Positions 37,936 through 49,913 of a stretch of 64,000 nt of DNA are shown one piece after another (the stretch's first letter is position 1; the number at the start of each line of letters is the position of its first letter). Location of the stretch: contig NC_133777.1 in the NCBI RefSeq assembly GCF_003597395.2, positions 60,115,253 to 60,179,252 of the forward strand, given 5' to 3'. A program made the position numbers and the translations under genes. The notes under the pieces are model-generated. The model was not told the DNA's origin. It saw only the letters and a program-made list of their open reading frames with translations, and did no database searches. This DNA is from Chelonoidis abingdonii (lineage: Eukaryota > Chordata > Testudines > Testudinidae).

Positions 37936-38529
37936 TGTGCTGCCATTGATTTGGCTACAACACGGCCTACACAAACACTGATTATTCATGTTTGCAATGC
38001 CTTACCTCCCCCCCCAACAGGGGGGCTGGAAAGGCTCAATTCTGCTGCACCTGGAGTGGTAGGGGAAGGAGCATGGTTTATGGCAGGAAGGTCTGCGGGG
38101 CTATTGGACATATAGGCCCCTTACCTAGCACAGCCTGCCTGGGGAGTGATGAGTTGGAGCCCGACAATAGCAGTGGAAGGACAAATAGTCCTGGCTGCAT
38201 TGTTCTCTGCCTCACAACTCTCCACTGCAAGGTGGAGCAGCACCACTGCCAGCTGCTTTGGGAGAGGCTGGGCTGGTAGTGTGCGGCACTGCACCCCATC
38301 CCCTCTCCAGCGTGAGTGGGGCTGACCACAGATGGGGTCTCTCCTGGGAACAAAGAGTGCTGAGGGACTACTGGGTGGACTCAGATGGAGGCGGCCTTCT
38401 CCCTCTTCCCCCTGTGGGTAGCTAGGCTGGAGCTGTGGCCCACCCACCAAGGAGCTGGGATGGGTAAGGGGCTTCGTCAGCTAGGCTGTGTGCCAGGGTT
38501 GCCTGGGTCAAGCAAAAGGCTCTCTGGCA

Positions 38530-39510
38530 TAGTGTTGCCAACTTAGTGATTTTGTAGCTAGATTAGGGATGTTTTGGTTCCCCTAGCAAGGAAATAAGCG
38601 TCAAAGTGACTAGAGACAAATCTAATGACTTTCACTGCTGATTACAGTGACATTCAGAGAAAGAAGTCACCAATTTGTATAGTCACAAAATTGTAATAAA
38701 ATCCGTTCCACGCACTTCTGACTACACAACGCTGTCAGCAACCCTGAGCCTGGGAGGAGGAGAGATGGGGAGAGGAATGGTATCTGGACTGGAGACAGTA
38801 AACTCGCCAAGCTTGGGGAGGCCTGAGCAGCAGCAGCCAAAGATGTCGATCCACAGGTGCAGCCTGGCCCAGAGTTGTCGCACGTTCCAGCAGATGAACA
38901 GCTTGGCGTTCCCCTGGCTTTCAGGCCTGGCCAGGCCAAGATCAGATAGAGAGGGAGGAGGCTGGAGTGGGGTGGTTTGGCTTTGTGCAGCGGAGCTGGA
39001 GCAGAAAAGATGGTGTCTCAGCTGCTGGTAGAATGGTAGAATTAGTGCCTCACAGGCACTGTGGCTGCGGCCTTCCAATGAGTGCAGCCTCCCCCCACTT
39101 CCTGGGGATACTCGCTCAGAGACCCTGCCCTCCCCACCCTCTTGCTGGAGGGAAGACTCCCTCACATGGACCCTGTCCTGCCGCCTTCCTTCCAGAACCT
39201 GCCCCAGTTCCCCTCCCATGGGGAGAGACTCTCTCACTCAGACATTGCCTGGGTGCCTCTCACTCATTGTGGGGAGAGATACCCCCTCATGTGAGATGCA
39301 CACTTCTTATTGCATCTGTTTGAAATGTTCCTTTGTATAGGTTATGCTCCTGGTCACCTGCTCTAAGTGACCATCCAAGAGAACAGTAAAATCTGACCAT
39401 CTGGGCAAAGTCAAAGGTTTCTGATGAGTTTAGAATGCTTAAATAGTGACATCTAGTGACTTTTCAGGGTTTCTCTGATGACTTCCTGCTATGGGGAGTT
39501 GGCAACACTT
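38530..39510. mobile_element. Possible DNA transposon with AGTGTTGCCAACT ends
   Basis: AGTGTTGCCAACT at 38531-38543 is repeated in inverted form (AGTTGGCAACACT, 39497-39509). The 979 bp between is GC-rich in the middle and AT-rich at the ends. The perfect 13-bp inverted ends suggest a non-autonomous DNA element, but no convincing target duplication flanks it. The several 90-170 codon frames inside resemble no protein family. Confidence 0.5.
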
Positions 39511-41225
39511 TAGCTGTGAGAGGAGTCGGGATGGCGGATGGGACCTGGGGCTTAGTTCTTCAAGCCACAAGAGGGAACAGCAGGAGGGAGGGGATGGTGA
39601 GCCCCTTCTCTCCTCACACCCTGTGTTGCCTGCCAACATGGCCTGGGCCAAGGGGTTGCACAGCACTGCTCAGACTTGTGGGGATGAAGGGGGGAGGGCC
39701 TGCACTGCACTGACTGCTCTGTCCTTAAGGCAGCACATCTGAGTGTGCCTTTTGGAAATGAAAGAAATATAAGTGTGGTTTGGGACAGAGGAAAAGAGAG
39801 GGGATTTGGTGAGCAGTCCATCCATGTGAGCAAGGCAGGGGAGCAGTTCAGCATGGCCCAATACATGCTATTCCTTCCCTGTGCTGACAAATTTGCCCCT
39901 CCTTTCTGAAGGGTTCTGAGCATGAATCTGCTACTTCAATAACCCCCTCATGCAGGCTGCAATATGAGGACACTGCCTCCCATAAGTCTAGCATGATGAG
40001 ACAGTGGAAATGGAGTGAGAAGGGATTGCCTTTTTGGTCCCCATTAAACGGAAGTCCTGGCAAAAGCTAGTTCAGTTGGCACGAAGGCTTATTTGATCTG
40101 CACCCAACTGAGAAGTACTGGGCATGTAATTTGTATGCCTGAGACCTCTATATCTAAACACATCTTATATTTTGAATTAATCTCTGGCAACTGTAAGCAT
40201 GGAGGGCAGATGAAACTTTTCAAAGACACTCTGGAACAAAATCTGCACAGAACAAACATTTCTGACTCAACCTTGAAGCAACTGGTGATTAATGGTATCG
40301 CATAGTGCCATGGAGTAAAGTGGGTGTCTGTGACTTGAAGAAGAATTGCATTGAGCAGCTGGAAGCATAGCACCAGGCATGGAAACAATGGGCAGATCAG
40401 TCAGCACAACTAGATAAATGTCTCTGTGGCCAGAGCAATAAATGTTGTTCTTTCCAAATTGGTTTTTGGACTAATGCAAAGACCATTAGTACCAATTATG
40501 ATAGTTGATGTTGGCCTCAAAAACAAGGTGACCAGCATCCCTAGGGCACTGCAACTCCCCCCAGCATGGCAAAGCACTATGGATTTTCTTCTGGTAGTTT
40601 AAATGTTTGGCTTCCTGAAATATCAATAAACTTTACTCTGGCTTAAACTTCTCCCTCCCCATTTATTATGATGGAGATTGAGAGGAAGGAGAGCACAGAG
40701 CAACACACTCTGAGAATTAAGGCTTGAAGTGATGTATGTGTGTAACATAACCACTAGACTCAATGTGCCTATTTTTTATTTCATGGCTCACAAAAGACTT
40801 TAATAAGAACTACATTATACTAAATTCATATGTAAAGTAGCCTTGTGTCCTCTAGCATAATCATTATTTCCAAGCCTTGTAGTTTGATTCCCATTGTTGA
40901 GTAGTAGGATTGTGGCAAGTCAAATGGCTCATCAATGCACTCAAAAGGCAAGATGAGTTTTTCATTTACATGGTGATTTATTTGGTCTTTTGTTTATTAC
41001 ATCTTAATACAAAATTTCCCTTTCAGATCCACCCAGCAGTTCTCATCTTCCACAGCCTGCTCTTGCTACCTCTGCAGAATGCCCAGAAAAAAAGAACGAG
41101 CATAAGATATACATGTAGAGAGACTAGAATATCAAAGCTGAATAGTATGTTGTGGATCTGAGGAGAAGACATTGCCCCTAGTGGTCAGAATTCAAGGAAT
41201 GGACTTGGTGATTTGTCTTTCTGAG
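39511..41225. other. No recognised feature
   Basis: Intergenic sequence, GC-rich on the left and AT-rich on the right. Overlapping open frames on both strands near 39456-39923 are not conserved-looking and lack any motif. Confidence 0.5.
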
Positions 41226-41228
41226 AAA

Positions 41229-41455
41229 TTTATACCCGTTTAACTTAAGATTTGATTTTAAACTGGTGCAAAAGGCTATGTGGGCACTCTTATTTTGCTT
41301 TAAATCAGACTTTTTCAGTGTGATTAAGTCAATTAGGAACGGATTTAAACTAAACCCAAATGAGCCACACTTAAACTGAAATAAGTGTCCACCCAGGGAT
41401 TTGCGCCAATTTAATAAAATAGGTTTAAAAACCAAACTGATTTCAAAAGGGAGTT
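41229..41455. mobile_element. Palindromic MITE
   Basis: An imperfect palindrome. The left arm reads TTTTAAACTGGTGCAAAAGG, then CTATGTGGGCACTCTTATTT. The right arm, reverse complemented, reads TTAAATTGGCGCAAATCCCT, then GGGTGGACACTTATTTCAGT. The element has no coding capacity. The layout fits small DNA-transposon MITEs common in reptiles; the superfamily is not determined. Confidence 0.65.
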
Positions 41456-43474
41456 AAAATTAAAAGTCAATTTTATGATGTAGGCTTTAATTTTTAAAAT
41501 CTTTTAAAAACACATATTCCTGAATGTCATATTCATGGAAATGTGCTGGCCCAATAGCCACAGAGAATAAAGTTCTCTTTTTCACTGACTCTCAATTGTT
41601 TTTGGTGGACAGTCCACAAAATGGCCAAAAAGTCTTATGAATTTAAAAGGTGGAAATGCAGGCAAGGTTAACAGTGCCTGGCTAAGAGGGTGTTGGGGAG
41701 ATATAGGGGAATTAGGGGTGCTAGTATTATGGACTTGAGGCTCTTGCTTGGGTAAGGAGTTTTGCTGGTGAAATGATGGGCTGTTGGGGCAAATGAAAGC
41801 TGGTGCTGCAATTCCTGGGGTTATATACCTCTTAAGTATACCTCATTTTTAGGGGCATCTCTCATTTTAGTCCCAAGACTACACGCTTTCTCTACAAATT
41901 TGGTGTTCCCAGTTCCCTCTCTTTTATTGTTGAAAATTATTTACTTCAGAAACAAAAAATAATGTAGCTGAGTTTATATGAGTTATTTCCACTAAAGGAA
42001 TGAATCCCACCACATGTTAAGTTTCCTGGGTGAATAATTATTTTGTGACCCTCATTTTGGACTTTCATGACATGTTGCATCTCCCATTAGGGTATTGCCT
42101 ATGAGAGATAGGCCTGAGGCCAGGAGTGCTGCAGTCTAGAGTAAAAGAGATATGTCTTTCACTTAAAACTTACCCCTTTTCCTCACTTTTCAATGGCTTT
42201 CATTCCTGTGAAAGAGGTTGACTTTATAGACCTGTTGAAAAACTAGAGACTGAAGTTCAATCTCCATAAAGATACAGCAGGGGTAGTGCAATGCATGCTT
42301 CTCCTTGCCAGTGTGCCTCTACTCTACACTGGATGAGCCAGCTCTCTGGCTGTAAGCATAACTGACTATGTTTATAGTCCATTTAACCTGTGATATTTCT
42401 GCTGAGATTGCCAGCAAGGCTGGCAGTTAGTGCCAGGGTTTTTTGATTGAGGATACCTGCCCATGAGGAACCTACCTAAGATCAACAACTCATTTCATGC
42501 AAGCCTTTAATGTGTCTTAACTCCCGGATTTCATGGCAGGGGAGTTCTTCCTCCACTTGACCAAAAGCAATAAAATCCACAATTAACATTTTTTCCTTTT
42601 TTAAACTGCTTTAAAACATTGTAATTGAAGTGTCTCTACAGCTGGTTGACAGCTGGCTTATTTGCAGTCAGTTTCAGATAGCCTTCCCTATGCATGCTTA
42701 GTGGACTCCTACGGAGCCCTGATTCTGTCATTGACTTTTGTGGGAGTAGAATCAGGCCCTTGATGTAATCAATTGGCCATCTGACTATGAATTATAGGGA
42801 ACCAAGAGTAATCGAGAAATTAAGCAGAAGCCTAGAGAGGGAAAGCACAGCTGTGAAGACAAGAGCAGGAAATCTTTACACTAGTAACATACACAGAACT
42901 ATATTTTAAATAGCAGTGAAGCAGAGTTTCATTTCTTAAATTTGTGAAGCAATAGTGCATTGTGGGTAGTATTGTTTTTCCATATTGGTTTGTGGTTTTT
43001 TAAGTTTTAGGAAACAAAGTTTAATTAAAGCCTCTCTTGGTAACTTTTATTTTGAAGTTACCATGAAGTTTGAAGATACTGCAGTATCATTCTTAATTTA
43101 TCACTATCATATTGAAAAAATTTTCAGTCCGCAGATGTGTTCCATCCATTTTTCACCCAGCATTAATTTGTCCAGTTACTTGATCCATGGAGCATACAGG
43201 ACTAGTTTGAGTGTTACTTTAGGAATTAAAAATACTTATCTTGCTACAAATGTTTATAATTTGTTTAACTTTTAAACCCATTTCAAATAATTATGTAAAC
43301 ATAAAGAGCCAATCCTGAAAGCTCTCTGTGCATGGAACTACTGTTGACTCAAGTGAAGTCAGGTTCAATCTGCAGAGGGCTTGTGGGATCAATCTGATCA
43401 CAATAAAAAGACTCCATTCCCTACTGTGTTTTTATTCAGGTAAGGACACAAAAAACAATGTTAAGTTTTGACTG
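41456..43474. other. No recognised feature
   Basis: AT-rich intergenic sequence. The 96-codon plus-strand frame at 42985-43275 has no recognisable domain. A short CTGATTCTGTCATTGACTTT word near 42719 is a fragment of a dispersed repeat. Confidence 0.5.
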
Positions 43475-43758
43475 AGGCCAGGTCTATACTATAAACTTAA
43501 ATTGGTATAACTATGTTGCTATGGGGCATTAAAAATCCACACCACTGAGTGTTGCACTAATACTGACCGAAATCCCAGTGCAGACAGTGGTGCTGTGTCA
43601 ATGGGAGGGCTTCTCCCATTGCCATGGCTACGCCTCTTGCAGAGATGGATTAACTATGTCAATGAGAGAAGCTTTCCCATCCATGTAGTAGCATCTTCAC
43701 TGAAGCACTACAGAGGTGCAGCTGTGCCACTGCAGGATTTTAAGTTTAAACCTGCCCT
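43475..43758. mobile_element. MITE with AGGCCAGGTCTA-type ends
   Basis: About 284 bp with left end AGGCCAGGTCTATACTATAA and right end, reversed, AGGGCAGGTTTAAACTTAAA. Inside, GGGAGGGCTTCTCCCATTG and GAGAGAAGCTTTCCCAT form short local hairpins. I recognise the layout as an abundant turtle MITE. Target duplication is not clear. The 61-codon frame across it is chance. Confidence 0.65.
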
Positions 43759-44734
43759 GTGTAGGAACTGCAGGAGCTGACTCCACTTGTTCTTATTCAT
43801 TCTAAGAGGCTGTTGATTACATGGGTTCCATCTAAATGTGGTTTAATGGATAGTTTTAGCATCTTAAATCTGGTGTTTTTCTGTAGTGGGATAATTACAA
43901 TTCCAAGGAAACTATATGGTATATATTATATATAGTTACACTTTATTAGTGTCTTGACAGTACAGTGCCTTTTTTGTGACATAAGGATGGAAGATTCAAT
44001 AATATTGAATGCGTGTTTGGTGAAATAGTATCTGACACAATAAGGTTTCTTTGATCCAGTAGCAGAAGTCTATCAGCTCTTATTCATGCTTATTAAAAGC
44101 ATTGGATCAGATAGGCTTTAATTACAACTAAGCACTTTCCAGATGCCCTCTTGTTTGGTGCATCCTATTCTAGCCTGGGATATAAAACAACATTTTAACT
44201 GTTTGCCCTCTAATTATAAACAGACAATTATGATACCTGTTTTTCCAGGTACTGGTTAATACCATAATTTCTTATTAATCTAGTAGTAAAATACATTGAG
44301 GAGAATTGGTTTTATACAGTATGGTCTCCTGTTGTTTTGCATATATCCTACAAATAGTATGTATACATGTGATCCTGGTTCTCCTTTGCCTGCCCAACAC
44401 TAGTTATAGTTTGTAATGTGAGCTAACACAAGTCAGACATGACCCCACCTTAGCTGCAGGTACTGAAGAGAGAATCAGCATTTGTCAGTTGTAGACTCCT
44501 AAATGAAATATGAACTTTAAGAAAGCTGAAACAGCTGCCCTAATAGAGCTCCTTGTATAGAAGCATAGAAAGAGACACTAACTATTTTATCTGATTTGTT
44601 TCAATTATGCTGTTTTTGGTTTCTGCAGATATGTTCCAAGGGATCAACTTGTTAAAATGTAGCAAGGGAGAACCAGGTCCTCATCAGCTGGAAGACAAAC
44701 ACTTTGCACCTGACAGTCCTCACCATCTGATTTA

Positions 44735-45150
44735 GAGGGGCAACTGTGGTCATGTGGACTGAATGAGGAAATCTGGGTTCTGGTTCCTATACACTGACAG
44801 ACTTTGAGTAAGTTAATTAGGGTATGTCTACAATGCAATTAAAAACACGTGGCTGAGCCTTGCTAGCTGACTTGGGCTTGTGAGGCTCAAACTAAGGGTC
44901 TGTTTAATTGCAATGTAGACAGCTAGGCTTTGGCTGGAGCCCCAGTCTCTTAGGATCCTGTGGGGGTGGTAGGGTCCCAGAACTTGGCCCTAGCCTGAAT
45001 GTCTACACCTTAATTAAACAGCCTCTGAACTCCACAAGTCTGAGTCAGCTGGTATGGACCAGCCATGAGTGTCTAACTGCAATGTAGACATACCCTTAGC
45101 TTCCCTGAGCCATGGATTCTTCATCTGTAAAATGGATGTGAGGTAACCAG
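44735..45150 (+). mobile_element. MIR (CORE-SINE) split by a Harbinger MITE
   Basis: The left part (44735-44819) has AATCTGGGTTCTGGTTCCTA and TTTGAGTAAGTTAATTA. The right part (45096-45150) resumes with GCTTCCCTGAGCCATGGATT and CTTCATCTGTAAAATGGATG. Removing the insert gives a continuous MIR core. Confidence 0.85.
44820..45095. mobile_element. Harbinger-type MITE in a MIR
   Basis: A 276-bp element with ends GGGTATGTCTACAATGCAAT and, reversed, GGGTATGTCTACATTGCAGT. TTA lies on both sides (44817-44819 and 45096-45098), the 3-bp target preferred by PIF/Harbinger transposons. The body is a long imperfect palindrome. It has no coding capacity and would depend on a transposase from elsewhere. Confidence 0.85.
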
Positions 45151-45235
45151 ATAATGATGTTTTTGGGAGGGGATGGGGTATAGTTGTCTATACAAGACAA
45201 AGTCCTTAATATTGGAACATAAGGTCACCCTAAAT

Positions 45236-45512
45236 CAGAGGTGCCCATCTCTCCAAATTGTGGGGTATGCTCCCCTAAGGTATGCCTCACCAAATGTTCC
45301 TCTGCGTGGTGGAGCCCAGGCCAGCCCCTACAAAGGGTGGGGTGTGAGTCCCACCTAGTCCCAGCCTCCCCCTGGCCTTGGCTCCCAGCTGTGGCTCTGC
45401 TCCTGGCCCTGGCCCTGGCCCTGGCCCTGGCTCCGGCCCCAGTCCCCAAAGGCAGGAGGAATGTGGATAGGAGTAAGGAGGGGGGTGACCATGAAAAGTT
45501 TGGGTACCACTG
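45236..45512. mobile_element. hAT MITE with a perfect 8-bp duplication
   Basis: A 277-bp element starting CAGAGGTGCCCATCTCTCC and ending AGTTTGGGTACCACTG. CCCTAAAT flanks it exactly on both sides (45228-45235 and 45513-45520). Inside, at about 45402-45432, is a CTGGCC hexamer array of five copies. That array produces an alternating Ala-Arg or Ala-Leu frame, which is an artefact. Confidence 0.88.
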
Positions 45513-46282
45513 CCCTAAATGGAGGCAGTAATGCTTACCCACCTTTAAAATGTTATGAGATCTATGGAAGAAACAGTGCTAAGTATTACTGAATCCCTAT
45601 AATCAGGGTACAGTACTGCCAGGTGCTCACTGCTCTGAATGAAGTTAGTCATTCTTCAGTCCTTCTGGGTTGAAGGAAGAGGCAAGAAATGCAAAAAAAC
45701 CCTTGAGCCAAATTTTCAACTGGCAAAACTTTAGCCAGCAAGGCATTTGGCCCCATTATGGCTGGAGAAGTATCTTGCATTTCTGCCTGCTTTAATCCTA
45801 GTTTAAAAGTGACTCTAAAGTCAGAGGAGCTTGATGTACAGGTGCTCTCTCCACAATCCCACTCCCTACCCTCCCATCCGACACACATTTTTTAGTACTA
45901 AAAGTATGTGGAGTCTTTGTACAGCCAAATGTACCATATGGAAAACTTACCAAAAAAACCCCCAGAAAATACGCCTACAATGAGACCATCTATTTTAACA
46001 TTCGTAACTTGTAATAAGAAACAACAATAAATACATTGCACTTAGTTTATTTTAAATGCAGAACAATTTAAGATTCAACAAAAGCAGAGCAGATTAAACT
46101 CTTTGCAAAAATGTCAGAAAAACCTCAAGTATTTATAAACCTTACAAAAAACCAACTCTCTTGCCTTGATTCTGCTCTCATTGAAGTCAGTGGGTATGTC
46201 ACAACTGACTTCAACTAAAGCAGACACATTCAAAGCATGAGGCACACAGGATCCCATTTGCAATGTTTTCAGCATTAACCCC

Positions 46283-46408
46283 TAGGGTGACCAGATAGCA
46301 AGTGTGAAAAATCAGGACAGCGGGTGGGGGGTAATAGGAGTCTATATATAAGAAAAAGCCCCAAATGTCGGGACTGTCCCTATAAAAGTGGGACATCTGG
46401 TCACCCTA
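46283..46408 (-). mobile_element. hAT MITE, GGGTGACCAG family, copy 2
   Basis: A 126-bp element starting TAGGGTGACCAG and ending CTGGTCACCCTA, with exact 8-bp duplications TTAACCCC (46275-46282 and 46409-46416). It is in the opposite orientation to copy 1, so the GGGACTGTCCCTATAAAAG block lies on the right. The clean 8-bp duplication identifies the superfamily as hAT, although TA at each end could look like a mariner target. Confidence 0.92.
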
Positions 46409-46416
46409 TTAACCCC

Positions 46417-47525
46417 TCATTTCCTCTTTCAGAATCTTTCATATTGCACATAAAGATTCCTCCTTAAGTACTACATGAAAAATTGTTTTTTTCAAAGTTG
46501 AAGTTTTTCTTTCTAACATCGTTTTGTGCTTTTTTTTCCAACCTGCACACACACACAAATTAAATTAGTTCTATAGTCCAAGCCAAATCCAGAGCAGTTG
46601 ACAGTGTTTGAAGTGGTTGATGGTTAGAGATCTGAGCAGCTGTTTTGCCATTTAAGTCCTGGCTCTGAATAGTAAATTAAGGCAGTGCTGAGTCAGAAGA
46701 TGAGTTCAAAACATGTCTTTATTTCCTCTGAGAGATCAGCGCTCAGGTATAGCTTGGAAAATGCCGGGTATGGCATTGCAAGTTCATTTCTCTGCAGTCC
46801 TGCCTACTGGCCATTCAGGTTCATTGGTGGTCCTCCTTGCCTTGAGATTTGGCCCTCCCTCCTAGCCTCTCCCTCTACCTAGTGTTCCAGTCCGGAGAAC
46901 CTTGTAACAAGGTTTAAGGTCTATCTTGTCAGACCTCTTGCTCCTTCCTTGGGCTACTGTCTTTGTTGGCTCACCTTCTCCTCACTCTGGGGGCTTGTAT
47001 TCTCAACAGGGTCTGCCCTCGGGTGAAGCCCCTACTTCCAGTTCCTAAGATAACAAAGGAATGAAAGCTAAAACAGAAATAAAGAGCAGCACCAGCTCTT
47101 TATTGTAGGGTTGCCACCTGTGAGGTACAAAAATCCAGGTTATGGGGGCAGGCAGTCTGGAACACTGAGGGAAGGGTGGGACTCAGTGCCACTCCCTCCC
47201 TCTGCACATCTCATGTTCTACTGTTTAAAATGGCGATACACTGAGGAGCACAAGGGGAGAGCACTGAGTCCTGCATCCCCGCCCTCCTTTTGGCCCAGGC
47301 CTGAGGAGAATGCCCAGGACTCCTCAGCCCTGGCCTCCCCTGCAGGCAGGGCCACATGTCTCCCCCACAGACACTGCAAGGCTGGCTGTGTTCTCTTCTG
47401 CCCCTTGGGTACAGACCCAGCAGAGGACCAAATGAAGGGCAGCCTTTTGTCCAAGGGACAACCCAGATGGAAAGACAGGCTGAGTACTGAGAAACAGGAG
47501 GAAACCAAAAAAAGGGGGAAGATAC
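46417..47525. other. No recognised gene
   Basis: Intergenic sequence with a GC-rich stretch (47110-47570). The 153-codon plus-strand frame at 47111-47572 has no motif I can assign, and its codon content looks like chance. A TAGGGTTGCCACCTGTGAGG start near 47106 may mark another DNA element, unresolved. Confidence 0.45.
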
Positions 47526-47527
47526 AT

Positions 47528-47826
47528 TTGGGCTATGCCTACTCTGGAAGTGTTAAAGCTGCACAGCTGTGAGGGTGCAGCTATTCTACTGTAATGCTGC
47601 AGTGTAGACACTTGCTACAGTACTGGAAGGGTTTTTTCCATCACTTTAGTAAATCCACATCCTTGAGAGGCAGTAGCTAAGTTGACAGAAGAATTCTTCT
47701 GTTGACCCAGCAGTATCTATACTGGGGCTCTGGTCTGCTTAAGTATGTCTCTGAGGGGTATGATTTTTTCATATCCCTGAGCTATGTAGCTAGATCAGCT
47801 TAAGTTTTAGGTGTAAACCCAGCCTT
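47528..47826. mobile_element. MITE with GGGCTATGCCTACTCTGG-type ends
   Basis: The left end TGGGCTATGCCTACTCTGGA and the reversed right end AAGGCTGGGTTTACACCTAA form weak inverted repeats. Internal words such as GTAGCTAAGTTGACAGAAGA resemble the MITE at 43475. It is old and diverged, without coding sequence. Confidence 0.5.
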
Positions 47827-48350
47827 AATGTCCTGGGAAGACTTATAGATTACCTAGGACAACTACCTCAAAAAAGGGGCAGTCCTCAAAAAGTCTCAAA
47901 AGGTGGTCCTATCTCAGCCATCTGGCCTATAGCTCTGTTCACCAGCAACCTAAGGTCGTTTTGCTCACTCGTTCTTTAGGATCTGAGGATGAGCTGTATG
48001 CTGAGCCCTTGTGAACTGGGCTTCTCCCTTCTTATGGCTCCTTCTCCAGGACTGGCATGTCTCAAAGGTGCAGCAGGATAGGACTATCTGATCTCACAGT
48101 TGAGCTTAACTGTTCTTGCCTATTGTGGGGCTTGTACATCCCATCACAAAATATGAGGCATAATTAAACGATACTTTAAGATTCTCAGAGGAAAGGTGTT
48201 ATACAAGTTTTAAGTAATATTACATTGTGACACATGGCCAGGAAGGGTTAAGTAGCTTGCAGGCTAAAGGACGCATATTCAACCTTTAGAGATATCTTAG
48301 AAAAGTATGTAAATGGTACTTAGGGCCATTCCATGTTAGATAGGCTAGAA

Positions 48351-49048
48351 CAGTGGTTCCCAAACTGGGGTTCATGAATCTCAAATATTACAAGGCATTC
48401 TCAGGGGAAAAATTCCCTAATGGCGGACAGAACTTCCCTAGGGACCCCGGGCAGCAAGAGGACAGCAGCTAAGCAGATCAAAGTGAGTATATCTATCACA
48501 CTGAGGAGATTTAAACTTCAAGACTCCTTATAAGAAATGGAAAAGGAGGTGGATATCTTTTGGTGTTTTTTAAATTAAATAGGTAGGTAGTATTGTTTTT
48601 TAAATTATTATGAAGAACAAGTTTAGGCTTTGTTGTAACGTGCGTTGTTTTCCTGGACTGCTCAAGCCCTGAATGCTTATGTAAGAGGAACTCTTTGAGT
48701 TAGCTTCTTAAATATCTTCATACTGTTTCACATCTGATACTCCTTGATGAACCATAGGGCCTTGTCTTATAACAGGCTTATTCAAAGTGATACAAGCTGC
48801 AAAAATGAGAAGAATGTTGCCATTTTCATAATATAATAAAAATACTGTAATGATAAATAATAGTTTATAATAGTGTGTAATAAGCTTGTCATAAAAACCA
48901 ATTTTATATTTCCAAGATCACTGCTTTTATAATTTATACTCAGGTAAATGAGAAAATACCTAGAAATATTCATTTTTAGGAGGGGGTTTGTGAGACTTGA
49001 CATTTTATTAAAAGGGGTTCACAGGCTGTTGAAGTTTGGGAACCACTG
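48351..49048. mobile_element. hAT element 1 in the LTR (698 bp)
   Basis: Starts CAGTGGTTCCCAAACTGGGG and ends AAGTTTGGGAACCACTG, inverted repeats typical of Charlie-like hATs. GGCTAGAA flanks it perfectly on both sides (48343-48350 and 49049-49056). The AT-rich interior has no transposase. Confidence 0.92.
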
Positions 49049-49582
49049 GGCTAGAACTTTGAAATGCAAACCTGTATTGTTAGAGAAGTAGGGGTGATAC
49101 TAATTGTATGTGATTACTTATATCTTGTTAGATATTAGTCATGTAAACAGACAGTTCCTGTCTATTACTATAGCTATTGATTCAGAGATCAAAAGGGAAT
49201 AGTAACATTTAAATGAATCTTAGGTGAAATAATGTCTTTGTCTATATGTCTCTTTAAAGTTTGTGATAAACTGCTTAATGGATAAATTACTTTTGTTAAT
49301 CCATGTAGTAATTACCAGTGATGTTTAGGAAATAAAAGGAGCCTATTGTACACCCAGGACTGTATGGTCAAGAGGCTGCTAGAAAAATGTTTTAAAGGAT
49401 CAGGTCCCAAGAGCCTTTTATCTCAGATCTGATTGATGCTTTATGCAGGGGAAGCATGAGTCATAAGACTGAGATCTCCAATCCCACCTGGATCACCCTG
49501 AATATGAACATTAGACTATAACCTATGCACTAATTCTGAAAGAACTTTTGGCAACCACAAAGCTCACCATTTCTATTATGAA

Positions 49583-49632
49583 TAGGGTGACCAGATGTCC
49601 TGATTTTTCACGCTTGCTGTCTGGTCACCCTA
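49583..49632. mobile_element. hAT MITE, GGGTGACCAG family, copy 3 (50 bp)
   Basis: A 50-bp derivative made almost only of the two ends: TAGGGTGACCAGATGTCC at the left and TGTCTGGTCACCCTA at the right. Flanks ATTATGAA (49575-49582) and ACTATGAA (49633-49640) match at seven of eight positions. It is much shorter than copies 1 and 2 (124 and 126 bp). Confidence 0.88.
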
Positions 49633-49913
49633 ACTATGAATCTGATGTCAGAACTGTACTCATGTCTGTATGTATACTGATCTTTTAACCAATACTCTCT
49701 CTTTTCTTTTTTAATAAATTTTAGTTTAGTTAATAAGAATTGTCTGTAAGTATATTTGGGTAAGATCTGAAATATTCATTAACCTGGGGGGTAATGTATC
49801 TGATCCTTTGGGATTGGTAGAACTTTCTTCTATGATGAATAAGATTTTCAGTAATCATCATCATATTTGACTTGGGTATCTGGGTGGAGGCCTAAGATTG
49901 GGTTGCTTTAAGG

